12,519 nt of DNA, taken from Acidimicrobiaceae bacterium. GTDB taxonomy: Bacteria; Actinomycetota; Acidimicrobiia; Acidimicrobiales; Salinilacustritrichaceae. Below the pieces are notes generated by a model. It worked only from the letters and a program-made list of their open reading frames with translations, was not told the DNA's origin and ran no database searches. Shown here piece by piece: positions 1 to 6,014 of this stretch (position 1 is its first letter; each line of letters starts with the position of its first letter). The position numbers were made by a program, and so were the translations under genes. The stretch spans positions 1 to 12,519 of the forward strand of contig DMTU01000347.1 of NCBI GenBank assembly GCA_003476595.1, written 5' to 3'.

Positions 1-176
1 TCGGGCGCGAGTGCCTGACCGTCGACGAACTCCCCGGTCTCGACGAGGCGGTCGGCGAAGTCGCGCATGAACTGGATGTGGGCGTCCACGGCGTCGGGCG
101 CCCACTCGCTCATCGGGACATCGGTCGCCATCGGCGGTGCGCCCCGGTAGTGCTTCAGGAACAGGTACTTGGCCAC
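1..176 (-). CDS. YCII-related (DGPF-type) domain protein, partial at the left edge
   Basis: The minus strand reads from a GTG at 176-174 and runs off position 1, giving 58 residues that begin MAKYLFLKHYRGAPP. A hydrophobic first strand (KYLFLKHYRG), followed by a Trp-Ala-Pro-containing segment (MSEWAPDAVDAHIQFMRDF) and then a phrase of the 'G.l.DGqaL' kind (TGEFVDGQALAP), is the standard N-terminal half of YCII-like proteins of the actinobacterial PhnB/YCII group. These are small ferredoxin-like-fold proteins of unclear role, often encoded beside ECF sigma factors. The start is supported by a strong Shine-Dalgarno, AAGGAGGATCC, ending 4 bases before GTG. The C-terminal half and any partner gene lie outside the window. 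The family call is fairly sure; a specific function cannot be given. Confidence 0.8.
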   Translation of the reverse strand, partial: MAKYLFLKHYRGAPPMATDVPMSEWAPDAVDAHIQFMRDFADRLVETGEFVDGQALAP

Positions 177-300
177 GGTGGGATCCTCCTTCGGTGGTGG
201 CGACGCCGTTCGTCGCCATCACCCCTGAGACGGAGCCGGCTGCTGGATCTCGACATGTGCAGGAAGATCTTCTCGGATCTCTCGACAGCGGTGCTCGATC

Positions 301-732
301 CGTGCGGCCCTGGCGAACGATCTCGAGGCGGTGCCCGGCGTGGAGCGAGCCATCGACGCCATCGAGCAGGCCGGCATCGCGACCTGCGTGGCGTCGAGCG
401 GCAGCCACCAGAAGATGGCGCTCACGCTGGGCAAGACAGGTCTGCTCGATCGGTTCCGAGGCAGGATCTACAGCGCGACCGACCCCGACGTCGCCGTGGG
501 CAAGCCGGCTCCCGACCTGTTCCTCCATGCCGCCGAGCGCATCGGCGTCCCACCGACCCGGTGCGCGGTCATCGAGGACAGCCCGCACGGCATCGCAGCC
601 GCGATCGCCGCAGGCATGACGCCCTATGGGTTCTCCGGCAGCGTCATCCCTGCGAGTCGCCTCGCGGGGGACGGGGTCACGGTCTTCGAGTCGATGGCCG
701 ATCTGCCCGAGCTCGTCATCGCGCAGCCCTGA
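301..732 (+). pseudogene. HAD-superfamily phosphatase, N-terminally truncated remnant
   Basis: From GTG 331 this encodes 133 residues matching the C-terminal two thirds of a subfamily IA HAD hydrolase (YieH/beta-phosphoglucomutase-like). HAD motif II is VASSGS (around residue 22), the motif III lysine is K58 in VGKPAPDLF, and motif IV acids are E82-D83 in CAVIEDSPHG. The reading frame carries family-like sequence slightly upstream (RAALANDLEA, from about 304), but a TGA at 226 closes it and no start codon lies between 229 and 331. The nucleophile motif I (DxDGxL) and most of the cap domain are missing, and only about 140 bp separate this from the YCII gene, so a 5' deletion is likely. Without motif I it cannot be a working phosphatase. 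Convergent with the thioesterase gene. Confidence 0.7.
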
Positions 733-742
733 CGGACCGTCC

Positions 743-777
743 CGCTGACCCGGCGCATCGGACGCCGATGGTCAGCG
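743..777. terminator. Bidirectional hairpin between convergent genes
   Basis: CGCTGACC (743-750) pairs perfectly with GGTCAGCG (770-777). Inside it CGGCG (751-755) pairs with CGCCG (763-767), leaving a 7-nt loop and a 2-nt bulge, so the stem totals 13 bp. It lies 10 nt after the HAD stop and overlaps the thioesterase stop codon (772-774). There is no T tract on either side, so it is a terminator by position and structure only. Confidence 0.5.
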
Positions 778-1179
778 CAGGACCGCTTGCGTCTGGGTGG
801 TGGTGGCCGCGAGGCGACCGTCGGCCCGGTGCAGCTCGGTGCGGACCGTGATGAACCGCGAGCCGGCGTGCTCGACGACGGCGCGGCCGGTCACCGTCCC
901 GTCCGTGACCGCTGCCAGCAGCGTCGTGTTGGACGTGACGGTCGCGGTGCTCGCACCCTCGGGGAGCCGGAGGAACGCAGCGATCGCTCCCAACGAGTCG
1001 GCGAACGCCATGAGCGCGCCGCCGTGGAGCACGCCACCGATGGTGCACAGGTCCGGACGCCAGGCGAGCGATCCTTCGACGGCCTTGTCGCTCGCTGCGG
1101 TGACCCGGACGCCGAGCAGCTCGGTCAGCGGCATCGTCCGACCGAGTGCGTCGGCGTCATGGGCTGGGGTTGCGGTCAT
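772..1179 (-). CDS. PaaI-type hotdog-fold thioesterase
   Basis: The protein has 135 residues and starts at ATG 1179 (MTATPAHDADAL). Hotdog-fold acyl-CoA thioesterases of the PaaI/YbgC-like group hydrolyse cytosolic acyl-CoA esters. The defining helix-entry motif is IGGVLHGGALMAFADS (about residues 47-62), preceded by the usual LLGVRV and WRPDL strands and followed by the expected TSNTTLLAAV and GRAVVEHAGSR strands. The length fits the family (about 130-150). The chosen start has GAGGA 8 bases upstream on the minus strand; the frame stays open to 1329, but that extension (MRAVRAPGRAP...) is low-complexity and not family-like. It is divergent from the DUF971 gene and convergent with the HAD remnant. 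The substrate is unknown; aromatic or medium-chain acyl-CoA is possible. Confidence 0.85.
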   Translation of the reverse strand: MTATPAHDADALGRTMPLTELLGVRVTAASDKAVEGSLAWRPDLCTIGGVLHGGALMAFADSLGAIAAFLRLPEGASTATVTSNTTLLAAVTDGTVTGRAVVEHAGSRFITVRTELHRADGRLAATTTQTQAVLR

Positions 1180-1394
1180 CCGACCATCCTCGCGACGGGA
1201 GGTCGCCGTGGCCACGACCTCCGAGGTCATGGGTCGGGTGAGGTCCGAGCGTACGCGGGGAGTTCCGGCGGCTGATCTGTCGTTGTGGTCGCCGGACGGC
1301 GCTCGGCCCGGGGCTCGGACAGCTCGCACCAGCTTTCTTGGGATGTCCTTCCCGCTCGGGTGGTCTGCGCCTGGGGATCGGGCAGCCTGGGGGT

Positions 1395-1712
1395 GTGGAC
1401 GACAGCAACGAGCCGGTGGATCTCGAGATCAAGCGTGAGGAGGGCATCACGGTTCGGTTCGCCGATGGCCACGTCGCACGGATCGGGCTGATGGAGCTGC
1501 GGCAGGGATGTCCGTGCGCGACGTGTCGCGCGCTGCGGGAGCGTGGAGAGGACGGGTGGCCACGGCCCGGAGCTCCAGACCCGTTGCGCATCACCGACGC
1601 GCAGTTCCATGGCGCGTATGCCCTGCAGATCACGTGGAACGACGGCCATCGGACCGGGCTCTATCCGTTCGAGGCGCTGCGCCGCTGGAGCGTCTCGGGG
1701 CCACCTCGCTGA
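1395..1712 (+). CDS. DUF971 / gamma-butyrobetaine hydroxylase-like N-terminal domain protein
   Basis: From GTG 1395 this encodes 105 residues. The C-terminal signature WNDGHRTGLYPFEALRRW (about 81-98) and the opening EIKREEGITVRFADGHVARI are hallmarks of DUF971 (PF06155). That domain occurs alone in bacteria and is fused to 2-oxoglutarate-dependent oxygenases in gamma-butyrobetaine hydroxylases. A CPCATC motif at residues 39-44 provides three cysteines that could bind metal, as is often seen in the stand-alone versions. An in-frame TTG at 1338 would add 19 low-complexity residues and is less likely; GTG 1395 has only a weak G-rich leader upstream. The aldo/keto reductase begins 51 bp downstream on the same strand, so the two may be co-transcribed. 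Biochemical role is unknown. Confidence 0.8.
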   Translation: MDDSNEPVDLEIKREEGITVRFADGHVARIGLMELRQGCPCATCRALRERGEDGWPRPGAPDPLRITDAQFHGAYALQITWNDGHRTGLYPFEALRRWSVSGPPR

Positions 1713-1763
1713 TCCCGACGTCGTCACGTTGCGACCCCTGCCGGCAGCAGCGACCATGGCCCC

Positions 1764-2807
1764 ATGCAGCAGCGACGCCTCGGCGACAGCGGCCTGGTGG
1801 TCAGCAGCCTCGCCCTCGGGACCATGACCTTCGGAGCCGAGACCGACGAGGAGGGCGCTCATGCCCAGCTCGACCGGTTCGTCGAGGCGGGCGGGACGCT
1901 GATCGACACCGCCGACGTGTACTCCCGGGGTGCGTCCGAGACGATCGTCGGTCGGTGGCTGCAGCGGCGCGGGCGCACCGACGACGTCGTGCTCGCGACG
2001 AAGGGCCGCTTCCCGATGGGCGACGGCCCGCTGCACCAGGGGGCCGGGCGCCGGTACCTGCACCGGGCCGTCGAGGCCAGCCTCCGCCGGCTCGGCGTCG
2101 ACGCCATCGACCTCTACCAGCTCCACGGGTGGGATCCGACCGTCCCGCTGGAGGAGACGTTCTCCACGCTCGACGACCTCGTCCGGGCCGGCACGGTGCG
2201 CCACGTCGGGGTGTCGAACTACACCGGCTGGCAGCTGCAGAAGGCGCTGCGCCTCGCAGATCAGCACGGCTGGACGGCCCCGATCTCGCTGCAGCCGCAG
2301 TACAACCTGCTGGCACGCGAGATCGAGTGGGAGCTGCTGCCGCAGTGCCTGGAGGAGGGCGTCGGCGTCCTGCCCTGGGGGCCGTTGGGGGGCGGCTGGC
2401 TCACCGGCAAGTACCGGCGGGACCAGCGACCCACCGGCGCCACCCGCCTCGGCGAGGACCCCGGCCGCGGCGTCGAGGCCTACGACCGGCGCAACACCGA
2501 GCGCACGTGGGACGTGCTCGACGCCGTCGAGGCGATCGCCGACGAGCGAGGGTGCTCGATGGCGCAGGTGGCGCTCGCCTGGGTGCACCAGCGCCCCGGC
2601 GTGACGTCGGTGATCCTCGGCGCCCGCACCTCCGGTCAGCTCGAGGACAACCTCGGTGTCGCCGACCTGGTGCTCGGTGACGAGGAGCTCGACCTGCTGT
2701 CGGTCCGCTCGTCCCCCGGCGTGCCCGACTACCCGTACGGGATGATCGCCGATCACTGCGGCGTCGACGTCTGGGACCGACACCGCACGCGGATCGCCGA
2801 GGACTGA
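1764..2807 (+). CDS. Aldo/keto reductase
   Basis: This 347-residue protein is a typical single-domain NADPH-dependent aldo/keto reductase (TIM barrel, cytosolic) of the YajO/potassium-channel-beta-like branch that reduces aldehydes or ketones. The catalytic tetrad is visible: D48 and Y53 in [15 protein letters not shown]80 in VVLATKGRF and H121 in YQLHGWDP. Also present are the N-terminal [21 protein letters not shown], the [17 protein letters not shown] strand-helix, [10 protein letters not shown], and the C-terminal cofactor segment [18 protein letters not shown] (about 284-301). ATG 1764 gives the canonical N-terminus; its upstream Shine-Dalgarno is weak. DUF971 lies 51 bp upstream, and a strong hairpin begins 39 bp after the stop. 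Long open frames on the opposite strand here are shadows of this gene. Substrate cannot be deduced. Confidence 0.93.
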   Translation: MQQRRLGDSGLVVSSLALGTMTFGAETDEEGAHAQLDRFVEAGGTLIDTADVYSRGASETIVGRWLQRRGRTDDVVLATKGRFPMGDGPLHQGAGRRYLHRAVEASLRRLGVDAIDLYQLHGWDPTVPLEETFSTLDDLVRAGTVRHVGVSNYTGWQLQKALRLADQHGWTAPISLQPQYNLLAREIEWELLPQCLEEGVGVLPWGPLGGGWLTGKYRRDQRPTGATRLGEDPGRGVEAYDRRNTERTWDVLDAVEAIADERGCSMAQVALAWVHQRPGVTSVILGARTSGQLEDNLGVADLVLGDEELDLLSVRSSPGVPDYPYGMIADHCGVDVWDRHRTRIAED

Positions 2808-2845
2808 CCTGGTCGCCCTGGTCGACGGCGCAGGCACTGGAGCCG

Positions 2846-2881
2846 ACCTCCGGCACCTCCTGATCCGGAGGTGCCGGAGGT
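2846..2881. terminator. 15-bp perfect hairpin downstream of aldo/keto reductase
   Basis: ACCTCCGGCACCTCC (2846-2860) is the exact reverse complement of GGAGGTGCCGGAGGT (2867-2881), with the 6-nt loop TGATCC. It lies 39 bp after the aldo/keto reductase stop, in the convergent gap with the VOC gene. No T tract follows, as is common for actinobacterial hairpin terminators. Confidence 0.7.
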
Positions 2882-2898
2882 GTCCGTCAGTGGCTGTT

Positions 2899-2918
2899 GC
2901 GTTGCGCCAGCGCAACGC
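2899..2918. terminator. 8-bp hairpin downstream of the VOC/ArsR operon
   Basis: GCGTTGCG (2899-2906) and CGCAACGC (2911-2918) form a perfect stem around a CCAG tetraloop. On the minus strand it lies 23 bp past the VOC stop codon, so it probably ends the ArsR-VOC transcript, back to back with the larger hairpin serving the opposite strand. Confidence 0.5.
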
Positions 2919-2941
2919 CCCGGCGTTCGAGGGTGCTCAGC

Positions 2942-3328
2942 TCAGCGCGTGACCAGCTGGATCAGGTTGCCGCAGGTGTCGTCGAACACGGCGGTGGTCA
3001 CCGGCCCCATCTCGGTCGGCGGCTGCGTGAAGGTCACGCCGGCTTGCACGAGTCGATCGTGCTCCCCGTGGATGTCGTCGACCGCGAACGACGCCAGCGG
3101 GATGCCGTCGCCAGCGAGTGCGTCGCGGTACGGCGGGACCGCGGGGTGTCCGGCCGGTTCGAGCAGCAGCTCGACGTCTTGCCCCGGCGCTCCGACCGTC
3201 AGCCAGCGGTCCCCGTTCCCGATCGGGATGTCGGTGCGGGGCTCGAATCCGAGCACCTCGGTGTAGAAGCGGAGCGCGTGCTCCTGGTCGTCCACGAAGA
3301 CGCTCGTCACGTGCAGGCGAATGCTCAA
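2942..3328 (-). CDS. VOC (glyoxalase/bleomycin-resistance fold) protein
   Basis: This gives 128 residues from TTG 3328 (LSIRLHVTSVFVDD). The phrase VDDQEHALRFYTEVLGFEP (about 12-30) is the classic first-module signature of the vicinal oxygen chelate superfamily, and the C-terminal VFDDTCGNLIQLV (about 114-126) is the closing strand. In metal-dependent VOC enzymes the last strand usually supplies a Glu; here it is Gln (LIQL), so an enzymatic role is uncertain. The start is set by a strong AAGGAGGAG 5 bases upstream, and TTG overlaps the upstream regulator's TGA as TTGA (3328-3325), implying translational coupling. Likely a small-molecule binding or detoxifying protein controlled by the ArsR protein. 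Reaction unknown. Confidence 0.85.
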   Translation of the reverse strand: MSIRLHVTSVFVDDQEHALRFYTEVLGFEPRTDIPIGNGDRWLTVGAPGQDVELLLEPAGHPAVPPYRDALAGDGIPLASFAVDDIHGEHDRLVQAGVTFTQPPTEMGPVTTAVFDDTCGNLIQLVTR

Positions 3329-3618
3329 GGGTTCTCCTCCTTGTCGAGCCACCGGGACACCGCGCTGCGAAGCGGTGTGACGTCGATGGAATGGAACTTG
3401 TAGCGGCCATCTCGGCGGGTCGACACCAGACCGGCGTCCTCGAGGACGCCGAGGTGCTGCGAGATCGCCTGCCGGGTCAGATCGACGTCATGCTCCGCCG
3501 CGAGGCGGCCACAGAGCTCGAACAGGGTCTGTTCGTCGCGATCGGAGAGCACGTCGAGGATCGCGCGTCGGGCTGGCGCTGCGAGGGCGTCGAAGACATC
3601 AGCCACCTCCGGAACCAT
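3325..3618 (-). CDS. ArsR/SmtB-family winged-helix transcriptional regulator
   Basis: The protein has 97 residues from ATG 3618 (MVPEVADVFDALAAPARRAIL). The opening helix with the 'ALA.P.RR.IL..L' phrase, the helix-turn-helix at about 35-61 (FELCGRLAAEHDVDLTRQAI, then SQHLGVLEDAGLV) and the wing TRRDGRYKFHSID (67-79) are typical of the ArsR group that in actinobacteria sits beside VOC, DHFR-like or SRPBCC genes. Only one Cys (C36) is present, so the metal-sensing ELCVC site is absent and a metal ligand is unlikely. ATG 3642 would add eight residues but lies inside the operator palindrome; ATG 3618 gives the family-like N-terminus. Neither start has a good Shine-Dalgarno. It is the first gene of an operon with the VOC gene, divergent from the RibD_C-like gene and probably autoregulated. 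Confidence 0.85.
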   Translation of the reverse strand: MVPEVADVFDALAAPARRAILDVLSDRDEQTLFELCGRLAAEHDVDLTRQAISQHLGVLEDAGLVSTRRDGRYKFHSIDVTPLRSAVSRWLDKEENP

Positions 3619-3656
3619 AGGCAAGTGGCTGCTTGCATGCAAGCGAACACTTGCCT
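3619..3656. promoter_or_regulatory. Operator-like two-tier palindrome at the ArsR gene start
   Basis: A perfect 14-bp palindrome GCTTGCATGCAAGC (3631-3644) is flanked by AGGCAAGT (3619-3626) and its exact complement ACTTGCCT (3649-3656). Both palindromes share the same centre (3637.5), so the whole 38 bp is symmetric except for four unmatched bases on each side. The repeated unit is CTTGC/GCAAG. It abuts ATG 3618 of the regulator and faces the divergent gene at 3782, as expected for an autoregulatory operator. Confidence 0.7.
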
Positions 3657-3781
3657 GTGGGTCCTTCCCGCCGCGCTCGTCCCTGTCCGACGCGTGGGGC
3701 CACCGATGAGAAGTGGCGCCGCTCGCCGTCTGGGTACCGTCCGGTGAACGCGTGGGACGCGTCGAGGGGAGAACAACCCAG

Positions 3782-4363
3782 ATGAGACCGCTTCGCTACT
3801 CGATCAACGTCACGCTCGACGGTTGCTGCCATCACGAGGCAGGGCTCGCCCCGGGCGAGGAGTCGATGCGCTACTGGACCGCGGAGATGGAGCGAGCCGA
3901 CGCCCTGCTGTTCGGCCGGGTCACCTGCGAGATGATGGAGTCGGCGTGGCGGCGGCCGGTCTCGGGCAGGTGGCCGGACTGGATGGGCGAGTGGGAGGTC
4001 CCCTTCGCCGAGGCCATCGACGCCACGAAGAAGTACGTCGTGTCCAGCACGCTGGACGCAGTCGATTGGAACGCAGAGCTGGTGCGGGGCGACGTGGGCG
4101 AAGCGGTGCGTCGGCTGAAGCAGGAGGCGGGCGAGGGCTTGTCGGTGGGTGGCGTGACGCTCCCGTCGGCGCTGGCTGATCTCGGGCTGATCGACGAGTA
4201 CGAGTTCCTCGTGCAGCCGGTCCTCGCCGGACACGGCCCGACGTTGCTCGCCGGTCTGCGGGAACGCATCGAGCTCGAGCTGGTGGATCGCCGCGAGCTG
4301 CAGTCGGGGGCGGTGGCCCTGCGCTACCGACCCGTGCGCGCGACGACGCGGATCTCGGGATGA
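3782..4363 (+). CDS. Dihydrofolate reductase family protein (RibD C-terminal domain fold)
   Basis: This 193-residue protein starts at ATG 3782, with GAGGGGAG about 11 bases upstream. It begins MRPLRYSINVTLDG, followed by the family blocks ALLFGRVTCEMM (41-52, the FGRxTyE motif), KKYVVSSTLD (83-92) and LSVGGVTLPSALADLGLIDE (120-139), then FLVQPVLAGHGPTLL (142-156). These are the standard blocks of RibD_C/YwjB-like reductases, which share the DHFR fold and bind NADPH; the stand-alone actinobacterial members have mostly unknown substrates and are not true DHFR or RibD. It is divergent from the ArsR-VOC pair across a 163-bp gap that includes the operator palindrome, so it may belong to the same regulon. 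An upstream extension to 3713 in the same frame lacks family-like sequence. Confidence 0.88.
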   Translation: MRPLRYSINVTLDGCCHHEAGLAPGEESMRYWTAEMERADALLFGRVTCEMMESAWRRPVSGRWPDWMGEWEVPFAEAIDATKKYVVSSTLDAVDWNAELVRGDVGEAVRRLKQEAGEGLSVGGVTLPSALADLGLIDEYEFLVQPVLAGHGPTLLAGLRERIELELVDRRELQSGAVALRYRPVRATTRISG

Positions 4364-4478
4364 CGGTCGATCCCGGTCAGGGGTCCGAGGACGCGACGTT
4401 CGTGCGGACGAGCCTCCGGGGCGAGCTGAGCGATGCTCATCCGCATAGGACCCCGCAGGAACCGTTCGGTCGCGGCGA

Positions 4479-4679
4479 TCACCCTCCCAGGCGGTGCACG
4501 AGGAGGGCGAAGTGGTCGCCGAGCCGGGCGCCGTGGAACTCGGGGGAGTCGAGCTCGCGCATCGGCCGGCCGGTGGCCGCGCCCCAGAACGAGGTCTCCT
4601 CCGCGTGGTCGCCGGCGGGGACGTCGATGACCGCCACGAACAGCCTGCTCCGGTGGGCCACGGCCGAGACGGTACGCAA
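4479..4679 (-). pseudogene. Half-length VOC/glyoxalase-like protein (N-terminal module only)
   Basis: From TTG 4679, eight bases after an AGGAGA, this encodes 66 residues. The segment SRLFVAVIDVPAGDHAEETS followed by FWGAATGRP and HFALLVHRLGG matches the first half of the roughly 120-residue VOC proteins of the glyoxalase-like (PF18029-type) group. A TGA at 4479-4481 stops it where the second module, usually with an HLD..t.D phrase, should begin. None of the three minus-strand frames from 4364 to 4478 shows that second half, so this is a 3' deletion and not a simple frameshift. It may be an expressed single-module fragment, given its good ribosome binding site, or a decaying gene. The RibD_C-like gene ends 115 bp away on the other strand. 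Confidence 0.6.
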
Positions 4680-4733
4680 CGGCTGATCTCCTAGCACCCG
4701 CGCGCTGAGGTGGTGCACGGGGGCTCAGGGGCG

Positions 4734-5075
4734 TCAGCTCGTGAGCGCGGCCCGGACCGGAGCCGGGTCGTCGACGCCCACGACCACGGCCCGGTAGTGC
4801 TCGCCCTCGAGGGTGATCCGCACGGCGGGTTGGTTGCGGCGGACGCTGACGAGCTGCTTGCCATGGCGGCCGCGCCACGTGCCGACGCGGCGGACGCGCG
4901 GGATGCCGAGTCCGGGGGCGCGGATGCCCTTGGTCGCGTCGAGCCCGTCGTCGAAGACCTCGACGGACTCGATGGCGTGGCGCGGGAAGCGGTAGTCGCC
5001 CCGGAGGGCGAAGAACTTCTCGGCCCGGGTGAGGCGCACGTCCACGTGGTCGTCGGTGATGTGCAGGTGTGCCAT
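4734..5075 (-). CDS. Small conserved actinobacterial protein, possible PH-like fold
   Basis: This gives 113 residues from ATG 5075 (MAHLHITDDHVDVRLTRAEK), with AGAAGGAGA eight bases upstream. The order is two short beta strands, then FALRGDYRFPRHAIESVEVF (about 22-41), GIRAPGLGIPRVRRVGTW (50-67) and a C-terminal ITLEGEHYRAVVVGVDDPAPV (about 87-107). That is the layout of a widespread but unnamed actinobacterial family of roughly 110-120 residues, in which an Arg-Ala-Pro-Gly-like turn precedes a G(T/V) strand and the last strand ends in a DDP motif. I recognise the pattern, but no function is established; a pleckstrin-homology-like beta barrel is a guess. No signal peptide or membrane segment. 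Divergent from the wHTH regulator at 5161, which may control it. Confidence 0.75.
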   Translation of the reverse strand: MAHLHITDDHVDVRLTRAEKFFALRGDYRFPRHAIESVEVFDDGLDATKGIRAPGLGIPRVRRVGTWRGRHGKQLVSVRRNQPAVRITLEGEHYRAVVVGVDDPAPVRAALTS

Positions 5076-5079
5076 GTCG

Positions 5080-5108
5080 TTGTCTCCTTCTGGTGGGAGC
5101 CGTATTGT
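5080..5108 (+). promoter_or_regulatory. Candidate sigma-70-type promoter for the wHTH gene
   Basis: TTGTCT (5080-5085) and TATTGT (5103-5108) are separated by exactly 17 bp, in one of the few AT-richer spots of the left half. A start near 5115 would give a leader of about 45 nt before GTG 5161. It overlaps the leader and Shine-Dalgarno of the divergent gene at 5075, so the two promoters probably overlap. Confidence 0.4.
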
Positions 5109-5160
5109 TATCAAGCGTGAGAACGGTTGTCGATGTGGTGTCGGTCACGGTGGTCCGGCA

Positions 5161-5712
5161 GTGGAGCTGAGCGATGTGGTGCTGCATCCGGTGCGGCTGC
5201 GAGTCGTGCAGCAGTTCCTCGGCGACCGGCACCTGACGACCCGCGATCTCCAGGACGCGATGCCAGACGTGCCGACCGCCTCGCTGTACCGCCACGTCCG
5301 CGTGCTCGCCGAGCACGATGTCCTCGCCGTGGTGCAGGAACGCCAGGTGCGCGGGGGCACCGAGCGGACCTACGAGCTGCGGAGCGCGGTCGTGGGCCCC
5401 GAGGACGCCAGGGTGCTCACGCCCGCCGAGCACCGCCAGGCGTTCCTGTGGTTCGTCAGCACCCTCGTCGCCGACTTCGACCGCTACCTCGCCGGCCCGA
5501 ACCTCGATCCGGCGGAGGATCGCGTCGGCTATCGGCAGGTCGGGCTGCACCTCTCAGATGCCGAGCTGGACCAGCTGATGCAGGAGATGTCCGCGGTGCT
5601 CGTGCGCTTCTTCGGCCGGGATGCGTCTCCCGAGCGTCGGCTCCGGATCCTCTCCACCGTCTTGTTGCCGGTCGACCCACCGATCTCCTCGACCGGCACG
5701 GGGGGTGCGTGA
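5161..5712 (+). CDS. Winged helix-turn-helix transcriptional regulator (ArsR/HTH_20-like)
   Basis: This gives 183 residues from GTG 5161 (VELSDVVLHPVRLRVVQQFL). Residues 5-70 form a wHTH: LHPVRLRVVQQFLGDRHLTT, then RDLQDAMPDVPTASLYRHVR as HTH and recognition helix, then EHDVLAVVQERQVRGGTERTY as wing. The 'P.aslYRHvr.L.e.dvL.vv.er.vrG..Er.Y' pattern is typical of an actinobacterial family annotated as helix-turn-helix/ArsR regulators. The C-terminal part (about 85-175: FLWFVSTLVADFDRYLAGPN ... LDQLMQEMSAVLVRFFG) is helical and probably dimerises or senses a ligand. No good Shine-Dalgarno precedes GTG 5161, but no other conventional start lies in frame after the divergent gene's start. Probably an autoregulator and regulator of the divergent gene. 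Confidence 0.82.
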   Translation: MELSDVVLHPVRLRVVQQFLGDRHLTTRDLQDAMPDVPTASLYRHVRVLAEHDVLAVVQERQVRGGTERTYELRSAVVGPEDARVLTPAEHRQAFLWFVSTLVADFDRYLAGPNLDPAEDRVGYRQVGLHLSDAELDQLMQEMSAVLVRFFGRDASPERRLRILSTVLLPVDPPISSTGTGGA

Positions 5713-5807
5713 CGCGGCGCTCGAGGACGTCGAAACCGGCGGCGGCGCACCGGATGGGTTCGCCGAGGTGGCCCTGCAGGATTGGGGTTCCGGTTGGCTC
5801 TGGCCAG

Positions 5808-5849
5808 CGCGCCAGAAGGGAATCGAACCTCGAACCTTCTGATCCGTAG
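5808..5849 (-). other. tRNA-Arg(ACG) 3' half: attachment-site (attR-like) remnant
   Basis: Read on the minus strand from 5849, the sequence begins with the anticodon loop CTACGGA (anticodon ACG), then the stem strand TCAGA and variable loop AGGTT, a T arm with loop TTCGATT, and an acceptor strand CTGGCGC followed by discriminator G. This is the 3' half of actinobacterial tRNA-Arg(ACG). Beyond 5849 the partner stem TCTGA, the D arm and the 5' acceptor strand are absent. The next three bases after the discriminator are CTG, not CCA, and the T stem has two mismatches, so it is not a functional tRNA. Starting exactly at the anticodon loop is the classic crossover region of tRNA-targeting integrases. 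The missing half points right, so the inserted element should lie at higher coordinates. Confidence 0.65.
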
Positions 5850-5954
5850 GAACCGACAGCGTGTCCGTCAGGTGTTGTTGAGAGGCAAACTACCAGGTCA
5901 TAGCCTTGCGGCCGTCCGGTGAGGGTGTCCGAATCCCGCTAGATCCGGGCCGTG

Positions 5955-5976
5955 GATTGCCAAGAGATTGCCAAGG
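5955..5976 (+). repeat. Two tandem 11-bp repeats near the att-like site
   Basis: GATTGCCAAGA (5955-5965) is followed directly by GATTGCCAAGG (5966-5976), identical at 10 of 11 positions with an 11-bp period, about one helical turn. They lie 106 bp inside the proposed island from the tRNA fragment. Position and period suit arm-type integrase sites; chance duplication is possible. Confidence 0.4.
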
Positions 5977-6014
5977 ACGGCGCCTTCGCCAAGGTCGGAT
6001 GGTCACCGGAGCGT

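Larger units (their letters stand above)
5713..6014. other. Gene-free junction between chromosome and putative island
   Basis: No credible gene lies in these 302 bases. They hold the tRNA-Arg 3' half at 5808-5849 and a tandem repeat at 5955-5976, both described separately. The open frame that crosses 5713-5842 on the plus strand is only the translated complement of the tRNA fragment. Confidence 0.6.

Noticed and set aside
1227..2915. A 562-codon minus-strand open frame across the DUF971 and aldo/keto reductase genes
   Set aside because: It is rich in Arg, Ala, Pro and Gly, has no family motif, and lies opposite two clearly recognisable genes; a GC-rich antisense shadow.
4324..5550. A 408-codon minus-strand open frame
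   Set aside because: It overlaps three supported genes in other frames, and its translation is Arg/Pro-rich with no domain signature.
5808..5849. A functional tRNA gene
   Set aside because: Only the 3' half is present, with T-stem mismatches; no D arm or 5' acceptor strand exists to the right.
2880..5871. A shared GTGTCCGTCAG word at 2880 and 5861 as possible direct repeats of a mobile element
   Set aside because: An 11-base match is expected by chance in a 12.5-kb GC-rich window, and the flanks do not extend it.
5850..6014. A HepT toxin gene paired with the MntA-like gene
   Set aside because: No open frame with a HEPN RX4-6H motif is visible on either strand next to it.
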